A stretch of 64,000 nucleotides of DNA, taken from NCBI GenBank assembly GCA_016719575.1, contig JADJYV010000002.1:310001-374000 (forward strand). Reading direction: 5' to 3'. Below the pieces are notes generated by a model that saw nothing but the letters and a program-made list of their open reading frames with translations, searched no databases and was not told the DNA's origin. This document shows, piece by piece, positions 35,988-44,709 of this stretch. The stretch is from Pseudobdellovibrionaceae bacterium (GTDB lineage Bacteria > Bdellovibrionota > Bdellovibrionia > Bdellovibrionales > Bdellovibrionaceae). A program made the translations under genes and the position numbers. Each line of letters begins with the position of its first letter. Positions within the stretch are counted from its first letter, which is position 1.

Positions 35988-37287
35988 CTTTCTAAGTGAA
36001 ATTCGAAAGACCATAGGACTTGCAATTCCTGTCATCATCGGAAATATCGGCCAAACTTTGATTTCTGTAACCGACAACATCATGGTCGGAAAACTTGGCG
36101 CGAATGCTCTAGGTGCCGCTGGTTTTTCTGGTGGTATTTTTTATGTCTTTTTTCTATTCGGAGTTGGAACCCTTGCCCCTTTAGCTGCCCTCTTCGCCCA
36201 AAGTCATGGCCGCGATCAACATCATGAGGGCGGAGATCTCCTCCGACATTCTGTTTTAGCTGCCATTATCATCTCGGGTCTACTGATGCTCCTCCTGTGG
36301 AAAGGAAGACCCTTACTTTATCAAATGGGACAAGATCCATCCGTGGTTGATTTGTCTATTGATTTTATCACTTACTTGATTGTCTCACTCTTTCCGGCCC
36401 TTCTCTTCCAGGCATACAAACAGTTTACAGATGGCATTGGAAAAACCCAGATTGGAATGTACGTGATGCTTGTTGCCATCGTCACAAATATTGCTGGCAA
36501 TATAATTTTCATAAATGGCCTTTTTGGCTTTCCAACCATGGGACTCAACGGCTCGGGTTTGGCCACCCTATTGAGCCGAATTCTCACCGCAATTCTGATG
36601 ATGATTTATGTTCATAAACATCCTCAATTTCAAAAGTACTTTGCCGAACGCTGGTGGCGAGCTGTTGAAAAGGGGCAATTACAGAAAATATTCCGCCTGG
36701 GAATTCCAAACGGACTCACTTATATTTTTGAAGTTGGTGCTTTCACATTTTCTTCGATTATGATGGGATGGCTTGGCGCTGCAGCACTTGCTGCTCACCA
36801 AATTGCACTGAATATTGCAACGATTAGTTTTTTAGTCACAGTTGGGATCGGCACTGCGGGGTCGATTCGTGTCGCATTTGAAATAAGCCAAGGTCGGCGC
36901 AATGGTGCCCACCTCGCTGGACGCGTTGCCATATTGTTAGGGGCCAGCTACATGCTTTTTAGCACGCTCCTTGTTTTTAGTTTCAGAGAGCAACTTGCTC
37001 AGATTTATACGACCGATCCAGAGGTCATTCATTTTACGATCCTCTTCCTCGGGGTCGCTGCCGCATTTCAATTTTTTGACGGCATCCAGGCCGTTGCTGT
37101 TGGCGTCCTGAGGGGAATGCAAGATACGAAACTTCCGTCTATCTTGGCTTTTATTGCTTATTGGTTAATTGGACTTCCCCTCGGCTACTCTTTAGCCTTT
37201 AAAGTCGATTGGAAAGGTCTCGGCATTTGGTGGGGTCTTTTTACAGCACTTGCATTCATGGCTATATCCCTTGACCCTGCGTTTTGA
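35974..37287 (+). CDS. MATE-family multidrug/Na+ efflux transporter
   Basis: A 437-residue inner-membrane protein with about 12 hydrophobic segments and the MATE signatures IRKTIGLAIPVIIGNIGQ near residue 10 and two repeats of the helix-bundle type. MATE pumps export cationic drugs or dyes using Na+ or H+. It starts with TTG, overlapping nfuA by 14 bases; no better start is seen. The end ISLDPAF is abrupt; in the next frame the sequence continues LTLRFEKLITKKPDQFS, closer to usual MATE tails, so a frame break near 37275 is possible. Confidence 0.82.
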   Translation: MLRSNFLSEIRKTIGLAIPVIIGNIGQTLISVTDNIMVGKLGANALGAAGFSGGIFYVFFLFGVGTLAPLAALFAQSHGRDQHHEGGDLLRHSVLAAIIISGLLMLLLWKGRPLLYQMGQDPSVVDLSIDFITYLIVSLFPALLFQAYKQFTDGIGKTQIGMYVMLVAIVTNIAGNIIFINGLFGFPTMGLNGSGLATLLSRILTAILMMIYVHKHPQFQKYFAERWWRAVEKGQLQKIFRLGIPNGLTYIFEVGAFTFSSIMMGWLGAAALAAHQIALNIATISFLVTVGIGTAGSIRVAFEISQGRRNGAHLAGRVAILLGASYMLFSTLLVFSFREQLAQIYTTDPEVIHFTILFLGVAAAFQFFDGIQAVAVGVLRGMQDTKLPSILAFIAYWLIGLPLGYSLAFKVDWKGLGIWWGLFTALAFMAISLDPAF

Positions 37288-37289
37288 AA

Positions 37290-37317
37290 AACTGATCACA
37301 AAGAAACCTGATCAGTT
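37290..37317. terminator. hairpin between convergent MATE and caspase-like genes
   Basis: AACTGATCA at 37290-37298 pairs perfectly with TGATCAGTT at 37309-37317 around a 10-base loop. It lies between the two stop codons of convergent genes; no strong T-run is present, so factor-dependent or weak termination is possible. Confidence 0.5.
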
Positions 37318-38274
37318 CAGTTGAGTTCCGACAAATCCATTTTTGATCTTCTGGCCCTGCTTAGCCGTGTCAGCTAACTCCTGACCACAACCGCCTCGTA
37401 AAAAACCCTCTAAGTACCCCATCGATGCCATCAACGTGTCGAAGTAATCGATCGTTTCGGCCGTTAAAATCAGCTTCTGCATCGGGTTGATTTTCATAAA
37501 ATCAGAATAGAAATGCTTGCGGGAATAACAAGAAAACAGCCCCAAAATAAATCCTTGATTTGGATTTTCTTTTAAAGAGCTGTAGGTCCGCTTAATTCCA
37601 ATTCGCCTTACTTCATAGTAACCATTGTAATCAGCTTTGCCTTTTTTGTTTAATATCGGGGGATTAAAATCAGGCCCCCCCCCATTTCGCGAATGACCAT
37701 TGTAAAAAACCATATCTGCAGTTTTTAAACCATCAAAAAAGTTCTCTTCAGATTGCAACGTCAGTTTCTGCTGTCGCGCCTGCAACTCCCCCTTGTTAAG
37801 CACAAAGGATTCGCTCGCGGACGCATGAGTTAAGGTGACTCGAACAAGGACATTTCGGCCTTGTATCTTAACTTCTTTTTTTAAAACGACTTTTCCTGAT
37901 TCAGGATCCCCGCTTTCTGAAAAGCCGCACAGCCTAAGACGGCCGCGGCACTCTGCCTTTAGCTCCTGTCTAATTCCATGAAAAACAGAAATATCATAAC
38001 TCGGAGACGGACCAAAATTTATGCCCGCCCAAATATGATCAGAACCGGTAGAATCATCAAAGTAACCAAGAGCATAATGAACATCCAAAACACCATCGTT
38101 AAACAGCGGCTCATAAAGGGATTCACATTTGCGTGGCCCCTCAGCTTCAGAATTCGAATCGACAGTATCTAAATAAACCTTTATCGTCGATGGAACTCGC
38201 CAATCATAACCATCAATTGCCGCAAAGGATTGGAGTGGAAAAAAATAAAGCAATGCAAATACACACCTAATCAT
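37312..38274 (-). CDS. secreted caspase/gingipain-like (clan CD) protein
   Basis: A 320-residue exported protein. The ATG at 38274 overlaps the preceding protease stop (ATGA), and a signal peptide (IRCVFALLYFFPLQSFA) follows, so I reject an upstream start at 38460. The likely dyad is His194 (VFYNGHSRNGGG) and Cys249 (LGLFSCYS), 55 residues apart, as in caspases and other clan CD cysteine peptidases (His-Gly... then Cys after a hydrophobic strand). The rest is unassigned. It follows a trypsin-like lipoprotein gene and so is probably co-expressed with it; the trypsin-like protein might process it. Peptidase activity is inferred from the pattern only. Confidence 0.6.
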   Translation of the reverse strand: MIRCVFALLYFFPLQSFAAIDGYDWRVPSTIKVYLDTVDSNSEAEGPRKCESLYEPLFNDGVLDVHYALGYFDDSTGSDHIWAGINFGPSPSYDISVFHGIRQELKAECRGRLRLCGFSESGDPESGKVVLKKEVKIQGRNVLVRVTLTHASASESFVLNKGELQARQQKLTLQSEENFFDGLKTADMVFYNGHSRNGGGPDFNPPILNKKGKADYNGYYEVRRIGIKRTYSSLKENPNQGFILGLFSCYSRKHFYSDFMKINPMQKLILTAETIDYFDTLMASMGYLEGFLRGGCGQELADTAKQGQKIKNGFVGTQLN

Positions 38275-39137
38275 AACATCCTTCTCATCTGTTGTGTAAC
38301 CCAAGCTTGAAAAGGCGCTACCTTTGTCACTTGCGAGGGACCTGTACAACTTTGCATACCGTTTGGCAATCGAGGACCGTAAGAAGCAGAATTTACACCG
38401 ATAATTCGCAGGCCCTTTTGGTCTTGAATAAATTGTGGCCCTCCTGAATCGCCCTGACACAATTCGTTCGGCGAGTCGCTAGAGCTGAGGTACCGATCTG
38501 GCTTATCCTTGTAGGAACTATAAACCTTCATCATGCCTCGGCGGAGAGCCCCCCAGGAATATTTAATGTCCTCACCCGGGCTCCCTGAGTAGTCAGTTGA
38601 TCTTCCGTATCCATAAATATAAACACTCTGATTCGAGTAGTCTGCATCTTTATCACGGTCCATCGTGACGACGCCAAATCCACTCGGAATTTCTCCGGAA
38701 AAAACAGCAACTGCAATGTCATGGTCGTAAACTTTAAACCCGTACTTCGAATCCCGCTCGGAATTATAGTTTGGGTGAAGTTTGTATTTCAAACCTCGCC
38801 TTGCAATACGCTGTCCGCTAGATTGATAAGTTGTTTCAAATATAATATTAAAACTCTTGATATTCCCAGAGATCCGAGGATCAAAACAATGAGCTGCAGT
38901 TAAGACGGTTCTCCGTCCAATCAAAGTCGCTGTGCAAGCGCCATAGGCCAGCCCATTAGCATTGATCACCTCAATGAGCACAATACTTTTAGCTGCTGGA
39001 GTCGACCGCTCCGATACTTGCTTGCCGTCGATAATGCCTTCAAAGGCCTCCGCTTCAGAGTAAAAGTCGCCATCCCTGTTCTGGCTGCACGAGGAGAGGA
39101 ACAATAGGATCAAAAAACAAGTGGCGGTCTTTAACAT
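38271..39137 (-). CDS. trypsin-like serine protease lipoprotein (S1)
   Basis: A chymotrypsin-fold protease anchored as a lipoprotein. The start at 39137 gives signal peptide MLKTATCFLILLFLSSC with the lipobox LSSC. The catalytic triad is His (VLTAAHC, about residue 83), Asp (DHDIAV, about 140) and Ser (CQGDSGGP, about 231). The S1-pocket residue before the Ser stretch and C-terminal helix (APFQAWV) are present. It lies 7 bases after the deoxyhypusine synthase-like gene and overlaps the caspase-like gene by four bases, so the three form one operon. Confidence 0.82.
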   Translation of the reverse strand: MLKTATCFLILLFLSSCSQNRDGDFYSEAEAFEGIIDGKQVSERSTPAAKSIVLIEVINANGLAYGACTATLIGRRTVLTAAHCFDPRISGNIKSFNIIFETTYQSSGQRIARRGLKYKLHPNYNSERDSKYGFKVYDHDIAVAVFSGEIPSGFGVVTMDRDKDADYSNQSVYIYGYGRSTDYSGSPGEDIKYSWGALRRGMMKVYSSYKDKPDRYLSSSDSPNELCQGDSGGPQFIQDQKGLRIIGVNSASYGPRLPNGMQSCTGPSQVTKVAPFQAWVTQQMRRML

Positions 39138-39144
39138 AGAAACT

Positions 39145-40125
39145 TTACCAGCCAAGAACGTAAGCGAAAATTAAAGGAGCGCAAATTGTAGCATCCGACT
39201 CAACAATATAACTCGGCGTTGTTGGAGCCAGTTTCCCCCAGGTAATTTTCTCATTCGGAATAGCGCCTGAGTAGGACCCATAAGAGGTTGTTGAATCTGA
39301 GATTTGTGCAAAATAGCTCCACAGTGGAACATCTTCATGCCCTAAATCCTGGTCTAACATCGGCACAACACAAATCGGAAAATCTCCTGCAATGCCGCCA
39401 CCAATTTGAAAAAAGCCTACGGGGTTTTTCTTAGCGGCACTCATGTACCACTCAGCCCAGGACTTCATATACTGTATCCCACCTTTGACCGTGTGAACAC
39501 TTTTGATATCGCCTTTGATACAGTGGCCAGCAAATATATTTCCAAGGGTGGAGTCTTCCCAACCAGGAACAACCATCGGTAGATTTTTTTCGGCCGCTGC
39601 GAGTAGCCACGAATTTTTTGGATCAATCTGATAGTATTGATTCAACTTTCCTGAAAGTAAAATTTTGTACATAAACTCATGCGGAAAATAGGACTCCCCT
39701 TTTCGGTCCGCATCCTGCCAGTACTCTAAGACTACATTTTCGATACGACGAATGGCTTCTTCTTCTGGGATGCAAGTATCGGTCACTCGGTTCAAATGCT
39801 TTTCTAATAGTTTTTGTTCATCTTGCGGAGTTAGATCCCGGTAGTTTGGAATTCGCACATAGTGATCATGAGCAACGAGATTAAAAACATCCTCTTCAAG
39901 ATTGGCTCCTGTACAAGAAATCGCGTGCACCTTTCCTTGACGAATCATCTCAGCTAAAGAAAGACCCAGTTCAGCGGTGGACATAGCGCCTGCTAAAGTG
40001 ACAAGCATTTGCCCCTTGTTCTCAACATGTTTTTTATAACCAACGGCTGCATCCTTTAGTGCCGCTGCATTAAAATGGCGATAGTGATGGTTGATGAAAT
40101 TCGTTATGGATCCGTTCGTTGTCAT
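39145..40125 (-). CDS. deoxyhypusine synthase-like protein
   Basis: A 326-residue member of the deoxyhypusine synthase family. In eukaryotes and archaea this enzyme makes hypusine on eIF5A from spermidine and NAD; bacteria lack eIF5A, and bacterial homologues are thought to act in polyamine chemistry. Visible stretches are MLVTLAGAMSTAELGLSLAE near 45, GANLEEDVFNLVAHDHY, FFQIGGGIAGDFPICVVP and ITWGKLAPTTPSYIVESDAT near 300, which carries the WGK catalytic Lys equivalent. GAGGAGC gives a good ribosome-binding site before ATG 40125; the TTG at 40140 is a poorer start. It leads the operon with two peptidase genes. Confidence 0.85.
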   Translation of the reverse strand: MTTNGSITNFINHHYRHFNAAALKDAAVGYKKHVENKGQMLVTLAGAMSTAELGLSLAEMIRQGKVHAISCTGANLEEDVFNLVAHDHYVRIPNYRDLTPQDEQKLLEKHLNRVTDTCIPEEEAIRRIENVVLEYWQDADRKGESYFPHEFMYKILLSGKLNQYYQIDPKNSWLLAAAEKNLPMVVPGWEDSTLGNIFAGHCIKGDIKSVHTVKGGIQYMKSWAEWYMSAAKKNPVGFFQIGGGIAGDFPICVVPMLDQDLGHEDVPLWSYFAQISDSTTSYGSYSGAIPNEKITWGKLAPTTPSYIVESDATICAPLIFAYVLGW

Positions 40126-40203
40126 GGACTTGCTCCTCAATGATTTGAATGGACCATTGATACCAGAATAAGGCTTAAAAACAAGCTTTTAGAAATGCTG
40201 TAT

Positions 40204-40314
40204 TTATTTCTTCTTCTTTGATTCGAGCCAGTGATGCCTTACCCCGAAAACCACAACAGCTACTCCAAGAGCAATAACGATCGATATCACCCCAAAAAAC
40301 AATATTACGGCCAT
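40204..40314 (-). CDS. candidate 36-residue membrane peptide
   Basis: A short frame whose ATG lies inside the last codons of tcdA (10-base overlap). The sequence begins MAVILFFGVISIVIALG, one hydrophobic helix, then a basic tail ESKKKK. There is no separate strong ribosome-binding site, which fits translational coupling to tcdA. Plausible as a single-span membrane peptide but could be chance. Confidence 0.35.
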   Translation of the reverse strand: MAVILFFGVISIVIALGVAVVVFGVRHHWLESKKKK

Positions 40315-41135
40315 CTTAGCACCGCGCGGACAATCCAAGATGCCATATGAAGTCCAAAAGCGCCCGTCACAAAACTAGCCGTTCCCCAAATGACATTCCT
40401 GTGTTCGCAACTATGAAGGTTATTTTGACCTTGTGGACAGACGCATTTGAAACCTTCACCCTGATCATAGTTGAGCTCCACCGGTTGAATCGGAACCTCG
40501 TCTGAAAAGACGCACTGGATACCAAAAACCCCCGTCGAAGGCCAATCATATTTTTGACGTAAAATTTTACGCAGCTGCTGAGCCATCGGGTCTCCGTAAG
40601 TGTCAGCAAGATCCGCGATTTTTATACTCGCTGGATCCAAACGAGCCGCAGCACCCGCACAGGTAATCACAGACATGTTACGTTGCCGGCAAGTGTTTAA
40701 TAAATGAGCTTTTGCTGTTAAGTTGTCGATCGCATCGACAACGAAGTCAGGCTTGGAATCAAGAATTGCCTCTGAGTTTTCGGCATTGTAAAAAGCAGAA
40801 ATCACCTCAACCCTCATTTGCGGATTGATCTTGCGAAGCCGCTCTGCCATCACTTCAGCTTTCTTTTTTCCAATCATGCCTTGAATTGCATGCAATTGAC
40901 GATTGGCGTTCGTAATGCAAACCTCATCAAAATCTACGAGGGTTATTTTGCCGATGCCAGACCTCGCCAATGATTCCGCCGTCCAAGACCCAACACCGCC
41001 AATGCCAATGATCATAACATGGGCCGCAAAAAGCTTCTCCATGCCTGAATCCCCAACCAAACGCCCCATACGGTCAAAACGCCGGTGCAAAACATATCTT
41101 GTCTCTTCAGGTTGGTTCGAATTCACTTCCATCAT
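40305..41135 (-). CDS. tcdA: tRNA threonylcarbamoyladenosine dehydratase TcdA
   Basis: TcdA (CsdL) is an E1-like enzyme that dehydrates t6A to cyclic ct6A at position 37 of ANN-decoding tRNAs. The 276-residue protein has the Rossmann motif MIIGIGGVGSW at residues 41-51, LVDFDEVCITNANRQLHA (Arg/Asn of E1-like family) and VDAIDNLTAK. The C-terminal Cys stretch KCVCPQGQNNLHSCEHR is typical of TcdA, as is the closing GTASFVTGAFGLHMASWIV. It overlaps the tatD stop by 4 bases. Confidence 0.9.
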   Translation of the reverse strand: MMEVNSNQPEETRYVLHRRFDRMGRLVGDSGMEKLFAAHVMIIGIGGVGSWTAESLARSGIGKITLVDFDEVCITNANRQLHAIQGMIGKKKAEVMAERLRKINPQMRVEVISAFYNAENSEAILDSKPDFVVDAIDNLTAKAHLLNTCRQRNMSVITCAGAAARLDPASIKIADLADTYGDPMAQQLRKILRQKYDWPSTGVFGIQCVFSDEVPIQPVELNYDQGEGFKCVCPQGQNNLHSCEHRNVIWGTASFVTGAFGLHMASWIVRAVLRWP

Positions 41136-41923
41136 AATCGAAATAGCCTTTTAAAGTTATGGGAGGTCTGCCCTAAAACCATGGAGGCCTCCATTTTACG
41201 AATGTCCGCAATCTTGGCGGCAACATCCCATAAAGAGGCTGGCTCGTTCAAGCTTTGTTTGAGCCTAGGTGGTGGCTGATCAGGAGAATCTGTTTCAATC
41301 AGTAAAAATTCCAGGGGCATTTCAAAAATAACCTGATGGAGTTTTTCATTTTGTGGCCAGACAACGGGGCCGCCCACCGAAAGATAAAGACCTCGGCTTA
41401 AAAAATCCTGGGCCTTACGCCAACTCCCGTTAAAGGAGTGGACAAAGCCCTTTGCTTGCGGGACTCCCCAGACATCTAAAACCCTAAGAGCTTCCTCATG
41501 GGCCTGTACTATATGAAGAACCACCGGTTTTTGACTTGCCTCTGCCAATTCCAACTGAGCTTCGAAAATCCCCAATTGACGCTCGCGAGAGTCTTTGACG
41601 AGGTGAGGTCGAAAATCGAGCCCTGTTTCTCCGAGTCCCAGGGCCTGAGGCAATAGTGGGGCTAGAGCGTCAAGAGCTTCCTCACAAGTTTGCTCATTAT
41701 GATCAGCCACCCAATAAGGGTGAAGACCAAAGCACAGCCCAAGCTTTCCTGGATACAACCGAGCCAATTCGATTTGCCGCTGCCAGTCCTCAGGTCCAAC
41801 CCCACCTTGCATCATAAAGTCTATCCCGGCTTCAGTCGCGCGCCCAATAATTTCAGCAACTTGGCTCTGTAAGCGCAAGTCGGCAAGATGGCAATGAGCA
41901 TCGATCCACTGGTTCTTAGTCAT
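41132..41923 (-). CDS. tatD: TatD-family metal-dependent deoxyribonuclease
   Basis: A 263-residue amidohydrolase-fold 3'-5' DNase. Metal ligands: His11 and His13 (DAHCHLAD, residues 9-16), Glu in LGLGETGLDF near 97, His near 130 (PVVLHIVQAHE), His in FVHSFNG near 155 and Asp in LIETDSPDQPP near 205. All conserved motifs are present. It is the first gene of the tatD-tcdA pair and lies back to back with the unknown gene at 42025. Confidence 0.9.
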   Translation of the reverse strand: MTKNQWIDAHCHLADLRLQSQVAEIIGRATEAGIDFMMQGGVGPEDWQRQIELARLYPGKLGLCFGLHPYWVADHNEQTCEEALDALAPLLPQALGLGETGLDFRPHLVKDSRERQLGIFEAQLELAEASQKPVVLHIVQAHEEALRVLDVWGVPQAKGFVHSFNGSWRKAQDFLSRGLYLSVGGPVVWPQNEKLHQVIFEMPLEFLLIETDSPDQPPPRLKQSLNEPASLWDVAAKIADIRKMEASMVLGQTSHNFKRLFRL

Positions 41924-42024
41924 AGGGGTTAATAATAGGACAATTTCACGACTCTAACAATAATTATTGCCGCCGATAAGATGGGAGTAGAGTGAGTCGT
42001 ATATTTATTTTCTATGGAGAGAAA

Positions 42025-43083
42025 ATGAAGCCAGAAAAAATTCAGCTTGGTTATGAAGTCAAAATTGAAACGGGTCGTATTGCAAAGCCCATTGCTGTGG
42101 AGCTGTGGAAGAATCCAACACAGAATGAAAAGTGGACAAAGACGACCCCCTTCAAGTATATGGCAGATGCCCTTGTTGGTTTATCGTTAATCAAACTCAA
42201 CGATTACATTAAAAGTCCGTTACTTTCTCCGCAATTAAATTACAATTTTTGCTCTGAGGCCTGGCGAGCTCTTGATCCTCACTTTGAACTTTTTCAGCGC
42301 GCCACCGCGCGAGTCAATTCGTTAAAAGAATTTGCCCAAAAAGTCGCTAACAACGATGTTCACGTCCTAGAAAATTCTCTCGACGAAATTATCACCAATG
42401 CGCAAAAGCCGTGGGGAATTGACCTAAAAGAACTCTTTGCCATCAATGATGCCATTTCTCATTTTGAAAACAAAACGGGAACACACTTGATCTATCATTT
42501 TGGATTTAACTTCTCAAAAAGTCTCATCGAAAAACTGCACGCCGTTTTTTCTTTGTTGTTTCATCTTCGATCATTGATTGCACTAGACTACAACGCCCAC
42601 ACCCACGATGCCACATTCGAAGCCGTAAAAGTGGATGCAATTTCAGACTATCTTCCCAAACCGGACTACGTAGTACATGACGCCTTGTTGTATTTAAACT
42701 TTAAACGCCTAAGTGTCCCATTTTCTGCCCTTAAAAATGATATCCGCGTCGAAAAACTCTTTGTTTCTCCGCTGCAAAAAGCTTTTCAACAATACACGCA
42801 CAATGCTTATTTTTTGGTGGAACAACTGCCACCGCATTTTTTGAACTCCCTCAGCCACTCTGAGCTCGAAGATGCTCTTTATATGGTACAAACGGATTGG
42901 CTTCTTGGGAGTGAGGCTGGGGCCCTCTTCAAAATTCGTGAAGAGCTTTTCGGTCTTGAGTATGGCTACGAAAAGATTTTCTGGTTGGACTTGCAAAAAA
43001 AACCTAACTTCAAGCCTGCCAATCTAAGTATCTGCTGCGAAGTAGACGAAAACGATATCTCTGGAGGAGCCCACGCAGCTTAG
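42025..43083 (+). CDS. unknown soluble protein (352 aa)
   Basis: Not recognised. The start at 42025 has GGAGA 5 bases upstream; an ATG at 41992 is less good. The sequence is helical and lacks a signal peptide or membrane segment. Features include KPIAVELWKNPTQNEKW near residue 30 and many Phe/Leu-rich helices (LIYHFGFNFSKSLIEKLHAVF). It has no catalytic pattern that I can name. It overlaps the convergent DedA gene end by four bases. Confidence 0.5.
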   Translation: MKPEKIQLGYEVKIETGRIAKPIAVELWKNPTQNEKWTKTTPFKYMADALVGLSLIKLNDYIKSPLLSPQLNYNFCSEAWRALDPHFELFQRATARVNSLKEFAQKVANNDVHVLENSLDEIITNAQKPWGIDLKELFAINDAISHFENKTGTHLIYHFGFNFSKSLIEKLHAVFSLLFHLRSLIALDYNAHTHDATFEAVKVDAISDYLPKPDYVVHDALLYLNFKRLSVPFSALKNDIRVEKLFVSPLQKAFQQYTHNAYFLVEQLPPHFLNSLSHSELEDALYMVQTDWLLGSEAGALFKIREELFGLEYGYEKIFWLDLQKKPNFKPANLSICCEVDENDISGGAHAA

Positions 43084-43760
43084 TGCGACTGGCTTTCCTC
43101 TTTGAGAAAATAGGTTTTTACTTTTTTGGCAATAAAGCCAACAAGCAAAATTCCGATTATACTAAATAGAACGATTTTAAATTGATGCAAACGACGAATA
43201 ATTGGGTCACCGTAAATCGCCAGCAGGTATATTTGCGTAGGAACACTAATCAAAACAGCAATACCGTCAATGAGTGCGAACTTCCAAGCTGGAAAATGCA
43301 TCATTCCACAAGCCAAATGACCCGGAAACCGAATCCCCGGGGTAAAACGAAAAATCCCACAGGCATAGGCTCCGTATTTTTTTGTCCAAGTCTCCACCCG
43401 CCCCATCATCTCGGGCGAAATAACCTTACGCATTAGGCGAGACTCTAGCAAACGCCGCCCCCAGCGTAAACCTATAGTGTAGATCAAAAAATCACTCAAA
43501 AACACCGAAAGAGAAGCAACCAGCGCCGCCGTATGCATGTTAACCACTGGTGCCCCAGCGTAGGGAGGCGGAAAGTGCTGGGGGTTGGCCCCCATAAATG
43601 CCAACACACCGATGCTCACTAATGTAACCTCTTCTGGAAGTGGAAGGCCCACAGAGGATAAGAACATCATTCCAATGAGCGCAAAATAAACCAACTCTGG
43701 CTGATAAGCATACTGCGAGAGCCATTGAAAAATGGGTTCCTGAAAAATACTCAAAGACAA
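43080..43760 (-). CDS. DedA/SNARE-associated (VTT-type) membrane protein
   Basis: A 226-residue inner-membrane protein with four to five hydrophobic segments. It has the DedA signatures MFLSSVGLPLPEEVTL near 33 and GIFRFTPGIRFPGHLACGMMHFP near 140, where the FxRFxPGxR motif is the hallmark. Members are thought to scramble or recycle lipid carriers and support proton-motive force. The gene is alone on this strand between two plus-strand genes. Confidence 0.85.
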   Translation of the reverse strand: MSLSIFQEPIFQWLSQYAYQPELVYFALIGMMFLSSVGLPLPEEVTLVSIGVLAFMGANPQHFPPPYAGAPVVNMHTAALVASLSVFLSDFLIYTIGLRWGRRLLESRLMRKVISPEMMGRVETWTKKYGAYACGIFRFTPGIRFPGHLACGMMHFPAWKFALIDGIAVLISVPTQIYLLAIYGDPIIRRLHQFKIVLFSIIGILLVGFIAKKVKTYFLKEESQSH

Positions 43761-43845
43761 ATCTCCCCTAATGTCCTAATATGACGCCTCTTTGAGAAAA
43801 TGAATACAGTCGTCACACCGTGCTAAGCGAGGCAAAGTTAAATTA

Positions 43846-44709
43846 ATGTCTATGCAGAGCGATAGCCAATATTGCAACGGTTTCGAATACGGAGTTAGAC
43901 ACCTCCTTAGCCCTAAGTCCGGCCAAATGACTGATATAATCTTGAGCAATCTTAACCTTTCCTTAACAGAAGTCGAAGCACTCATTCATCTCGGAAGTAT
44001 TTATCTCGACGGCAAACGTATGCAAACAAACGCACCTGTCTTTGAAGGCTCTTACATTCGTGTCCACAGCAAGCCCCGTCGCTTTCCTAAGAATGACTAT
44101 CTTTGGAGTGAAAGAATATTATTTCAAAACGATAATTTTTTGGTGGTGAACAAACCCGCAGGTCTTCCAGTCCATGCCAGTGTCGACAATCTCAGTGAGA
44201 ACTTACAAAAGTATCTCACTGATTTTTTTCATACTGAGATTTTTGTAACACATCGTTTGGACATCCCGACAAGCGGTCTTTTAGTTTATGCCAAGAATCG
44301 CAATTTTTTAACGCTCTTCAACCATCTTCTTGCAACTCGCTCAGTACAAAAATTCTACCGCGCTACCACCGAGGGAATGGGTCTTAAAAATGGAGAGTTC
44401 ATTCACTATATGGAACCGTCTCCTCGCGCTCCAAAGAAAGTTCATCAACAGCAGCAAAATCCGACTTGGTTAGAATGCAGGCTCCGACTTTTTGATGTCC
44501 AAAATTTCCCAGAACAAAACCAACAAATAGTTCGAATCGAATTGCTGACGGGGCGCACTCATCAAATACGCGCACAGCTCTCTGCACTTGGCTCACCGAT
44601 TTGCGGAGATGTTCAGTACGGCGGACAAAAAAAATATGATCTCGAACAAATTGATCTTGAAGCTGAGTCTTTAAAATTTTTAGATTTTGATTTTACATTG
44701 AAGCGTTGA
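43846..44709 (+). CDS. RluA-family pseudouridine synthase
   Basis: These enzymes isomerise uridine in rRNA or tRNA. The 287-residue protein has an N-terminal S4-like RNA-binding part (about residues 25-75, LSLTEVEALIHLGSIYLDGKR), then LVVNKPAGLPVHAS (residues 99-112) and the catalytic HRLD motif at 136-139 (Asp139 nucleophile). GRTHQIRAQLSALGSPI near 245 is the second family signature. The exact target (RluA, RluC or RluD type) cannot be decided, so no symbol is given. The start at 43846 lacks a clear ribosome-binding site and could be later. Confidence 0.85.
   Translation: MSMQSDSQYCNGFEYGVRHLLSPKSGQMTDIILSNLNLSLTEVEALIHLGSIYLDGKRMQTNAPVFEGSYIRVHSKPRRFPKNDYLWSERILFQNDNFLVVNKPAGLPVHASVDNLSENLQKYLTDFFHTEIFVTHRLDIPTSGLLVYAKNRNFLTLFNHLLATRSVQKFYRATTEGMGLKNGEFIHYMEPSPRAPKKVHQQQQNPTWLECRLRLFDVQNFPEQNQQIVRIELLTGRTHQIRAQLSALGSPICGDVQYGGQKKYDLEQIDLEAESLKFLDFDFTLKR

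Noticed and set aside
38275..38460. Longer N-terminus for the caspase-like protein
   Set aside because: It would overlap the protease gene and place the signal peptide in the middle; the ATGA junction at 38274 fits better.
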